NCBI GenBank assembly: GCA_947446335.1
Contig: CANFGA010000130.1
Location: 1-7,717 of the forward strand
Reading direction: 5' to 3'
Length of the DNA: 7,717 nucleotides
Source: Oxalobacteraceae bacterium
GTDB taxonomy: Bacteria > Pseudomonadota > Gammaproteobacteria > Burkholderiales > Burkholderiaceae_D
Shown: positions 6,751-7,717 of the stretch, in pieces
How positions within the stretch are numbered: the stretch's first letter is position 1
Layout: every line of letters starts with the position of its first letter
The notes under the pieces: generated by a model
The model's database searches: none
What the model was told of the DNA's origin: nothing
The model's input: the letters and a program-made list of their open reading frames with translations, nothing else
Program-made: the position numbers and the translations under genes

Positions 6751-7296
6751 TCAGCCAGGGGTGCCAGGGCGGCGCCACATCCGTGAAAAAAGATGATCGC
6801 GGTCGATCAACGCATGCTTGATCACCGCCAGCAGATGCAGCGCAATGAGCGCAGCGAACAGCACCGCCGTGATTTTGTGGGTCTGGTTGAAGATGGCGTA
6901 GAGCAACTTGTCATCGTTGCCCCACGGTGCCCATTTGACGAGGTTGAAAAACTTGATGCCATGTTTGCTGAAGTTCGCAGCCAGATAACCCGACAGCGGC
7001 ATCAGCACCATGCAGACATACATCGCCTTGTGGCTCAGCGCCGCCACGCGCTGCTGCCAGTTGGCCATCGAAGCGGGCAGCGGCGGCGGTGTGTGCATCA
7101 AGCGCCAGACGATGCGCAGCAAGATCAGGAGTCCGATCACGATGCCGGTGCTCTTGTGCAAATTGATGAAGAAGCCGCGCTCGGGCGTATTGCGCGGCAC
7201 TTCGTCCAGCCACCAGCCAAAACCGAACTGGGCCAACAGCAGCAGCGCTATCAGCCAGTGCAAGAGCATTGCGGTGCGGGTATATCGTTGTTCCAT
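6751..7296 (-). CDS. Cytochrome b561 family di-heme membrane protein
   Basis: A 181-residue inner-membrane electron carrier of the CybB type. From the ATG at 7296 it begins MEQRYTRTAMLLHWLIALLL, the usual start of the family; a TTG at 7323 would add nine residues but has no ribosome site. Four membrane helices are visible (about 10-29, 48-66, 91-108, 143-160). The four heme-ligand histidines are in family positions: His13 (LLHWL), His47 (NLHKSTG), His140 (NQTHK) and His154 (ALHLL), so two b hemes are likely. Members exchange electrons between quinones and periplasmic partners. A 24-base gap separates it from the propeller gene downstream, so it is the first gene of the operon. This suggests the cargo or product of the system is redox-active. 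Confidence 0.93.
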   Translation of the reverse strand: MEQRYTRTAMLLHWLIALLLLAQFGFGWWLDEVPRNTPERGFFINLHKSTGIVIGLLILLRIVWRLMHTPPPLPASMANWQQRVAALSHKAMYVCMVLMPLSGYLAANFSKHGIKFFNLVKWAPWGNDDKLLYAIFNQTHKITAVLFAALIALHLLAVIKHALIDRDHLFSRMWRRPGTPG

Positions 7297-7420
7297 CTGC
7301 TGGCCTGACTCGGAAGGGTTCAAAGGGGAGGCGGCTTGACATGCGCCGGGCGGTAGCGCGGCAGCTGTTCTGCGCGAGCCATGTTGCCAAATTATTGCCG
7401 AATCATATGAAGCTTATCAT

Positions 7421-7440
7421 CAAAATGGATAGTCATTTTG
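7421..7440. promoter_or_regulatory. Candidate operator: 7-6-7 inverted repeat upstream of the b561 operon
   Basis: CAAAATG (7421-7427) and CATTTTG (7434-7440) form a perfect inverted repeat around GATAGT. It lies about 125 bases upstream of the b561 start, just upstream of a possible leftward -10, TATGAT (7408-7403), in an AT-rich segment that also contains the palindrome TCATATGA (7403-7410). Aligned to the 19-base Fur box it matches 12 positions, so Fur is possible but unproven. No good -35 is seen. Confidence 0.45.
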
Positions 7441-7480
7441 CTTATAGTCTGCGCCAGCCGCGTCGGCAGACCGGCTGGAA

Positions 7481-7514
7481 GCTCGATTGCATCCGTTCAA
7501 TGTGCAAATCGAGC
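7481..7514. other. Stem-loop in the noncoding region
   Basis: GCTCGATT (7481-7488) pairs perfectly with AATCGAGC (7507-7514). Beyond a one-base bulge, GCA (7489-7491) pairs with TGC (7503-7505), leaving an 11-base loop. There is no T-run on either side, so it is not an intrinsic terminator. It could be an RNA element or a protein-binding site; the strand is unknown. Confidence 0.5.
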
Positions 7515-7717
7515 AAGTCCCATGCCATTGGCCAGCGGCCATGCCGGGATGGTTGCTCGCTGCTTCTTCTGCCACAATTTGGAACACCTTGTTTTCGACT
7601 TGATCAAAAAACACGCAAGATCAGCCGTGAATGGCGCTCTGCTGCGCCGCCATCCCCGCTGCGCGCAGTTGGCATGGTGATTGCTCATGTCATTGAACGA
7701 AAGCAGCGCAGGCTGCC

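Larger units (their letters stand above)
7297..7717. other. Stretch with no recognisable gene upstream of the b561 operon
   Basis: I recognise no protein, tRNA or rRNA here. The first ~145 bases hold the probable leader and promoter of the leftward operon. The rest contains several inverted repeats and only short open frames of unlikely composition. At the very end an ATG at 7687-7689, six bases after GGTGA (7676-7680), opens a frame that is still open at the edge (MSLNESSAGC); it may start a rightward gene, but ten residues are too few to call. Confidence 0.6.

Noticed and set aside
5713..6786. Rightward open frame of 357 codons opposite the propeller gene
   Set aside because: Its apparent periodicity (repeated GIDHVD/DID-like words) mirrors the propeller repeats on the other strand, so it is not independent evidence of coding.
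7447..7478. H-type pseudoknot from the two interleaved stems
   Set aside because: The order of arms fits, but no base separates the third arm from the fourth, leaving no loop to cross a 6-bp stem. Alternative hairpins are more likely.
7517..7560. Cobalamin riboswitch fragment suggested by GCCATTG ... GGGATGG
   Set aside because: The conserved core and the B12 box are missing around it, so the resemblance is superficial.
7420..7614. Leftward 64-codon frame starting GTG, ending at the palindrome
   Set aside because: No ribosome site or recognisable domain, and codon use unlike the neighbouring genes. Parts look protein-like, so a gene remnant cannot be fully excluded.
7438..7680. Rightward 80-codon frame containing CFFC
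   Set aside because: A single CxxC with no partner pair, no good start signal, and it overlaps the stem-loop cluster.

Overview
The window looks like part of a chromosome from a GC-rich betaproteobacterium. The codon use, the MarR-type N-terminus and the small double-CxxC protein point me towards Oxalobacteraceae (Massilia / Duganella / Janthinobacterium group). That placement is inferred from protein style, not measured. Apart from one very AT-rich patch, the sequence is tightly packed with genes.

Left part (1-3280): the start of a leftward MarR-family regulator runs off the left edge. It is divergent from a complete rightward molybdate operon, modA-modB-modC-modE. The four mod genes are either directly abutting (modA/modB) or share 4-base ATGA stop/start overlaps (modB/modC, modC/modE). 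The 140-base divergent spacer holds a good ModE-box candidate with a perfect TATAAT inside it, and a small palindrome placed as a MarR operator would be. ModE is therefore probably made from the operon it represses, a feedback loop in which Mo-loaded ModE shuts off the uptake system. ModC is short and lacks the usual C-terminal molybdate-binding domain, while ModE carries two.

Middle (3281-3676): after modE comes about 180 bases without a gene, including 100 bases with only 15 G+C. A plausible sigma70 promoter there drives a 63-residue protein with two CxxC pairs, probably a zinc ribbon of unknown function. It converges on the next operon with a 22-base gap.

Right part (3677-7296): a leftward three-gene operon encodes a cytochrome b561 membrane protein, then a periplasmic seven-bladed YVTN propeller (YncE type), then a TonB-dependent outer-membrane receptor. 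The receptor closely resembles E. coli YncD/PqqU, which has been reported as the importer of the redox cofactor pyrroloquinoline quinone (PQQ). E. coli also keeps yncE next to yncD. The most economical reading is a PQQ-scavenging and periplasmic redox module: receptor for uptake, propeller as periplasmic partner, b561 for electron exchange with the membrane. The PQQ step is inference.

Far right (7297-7717): about 420 bases without a gene I can recognise. They contain a 7-6-7 palindrome likely to control the b561 operon and a cluster of stem-loops with no assigned role.
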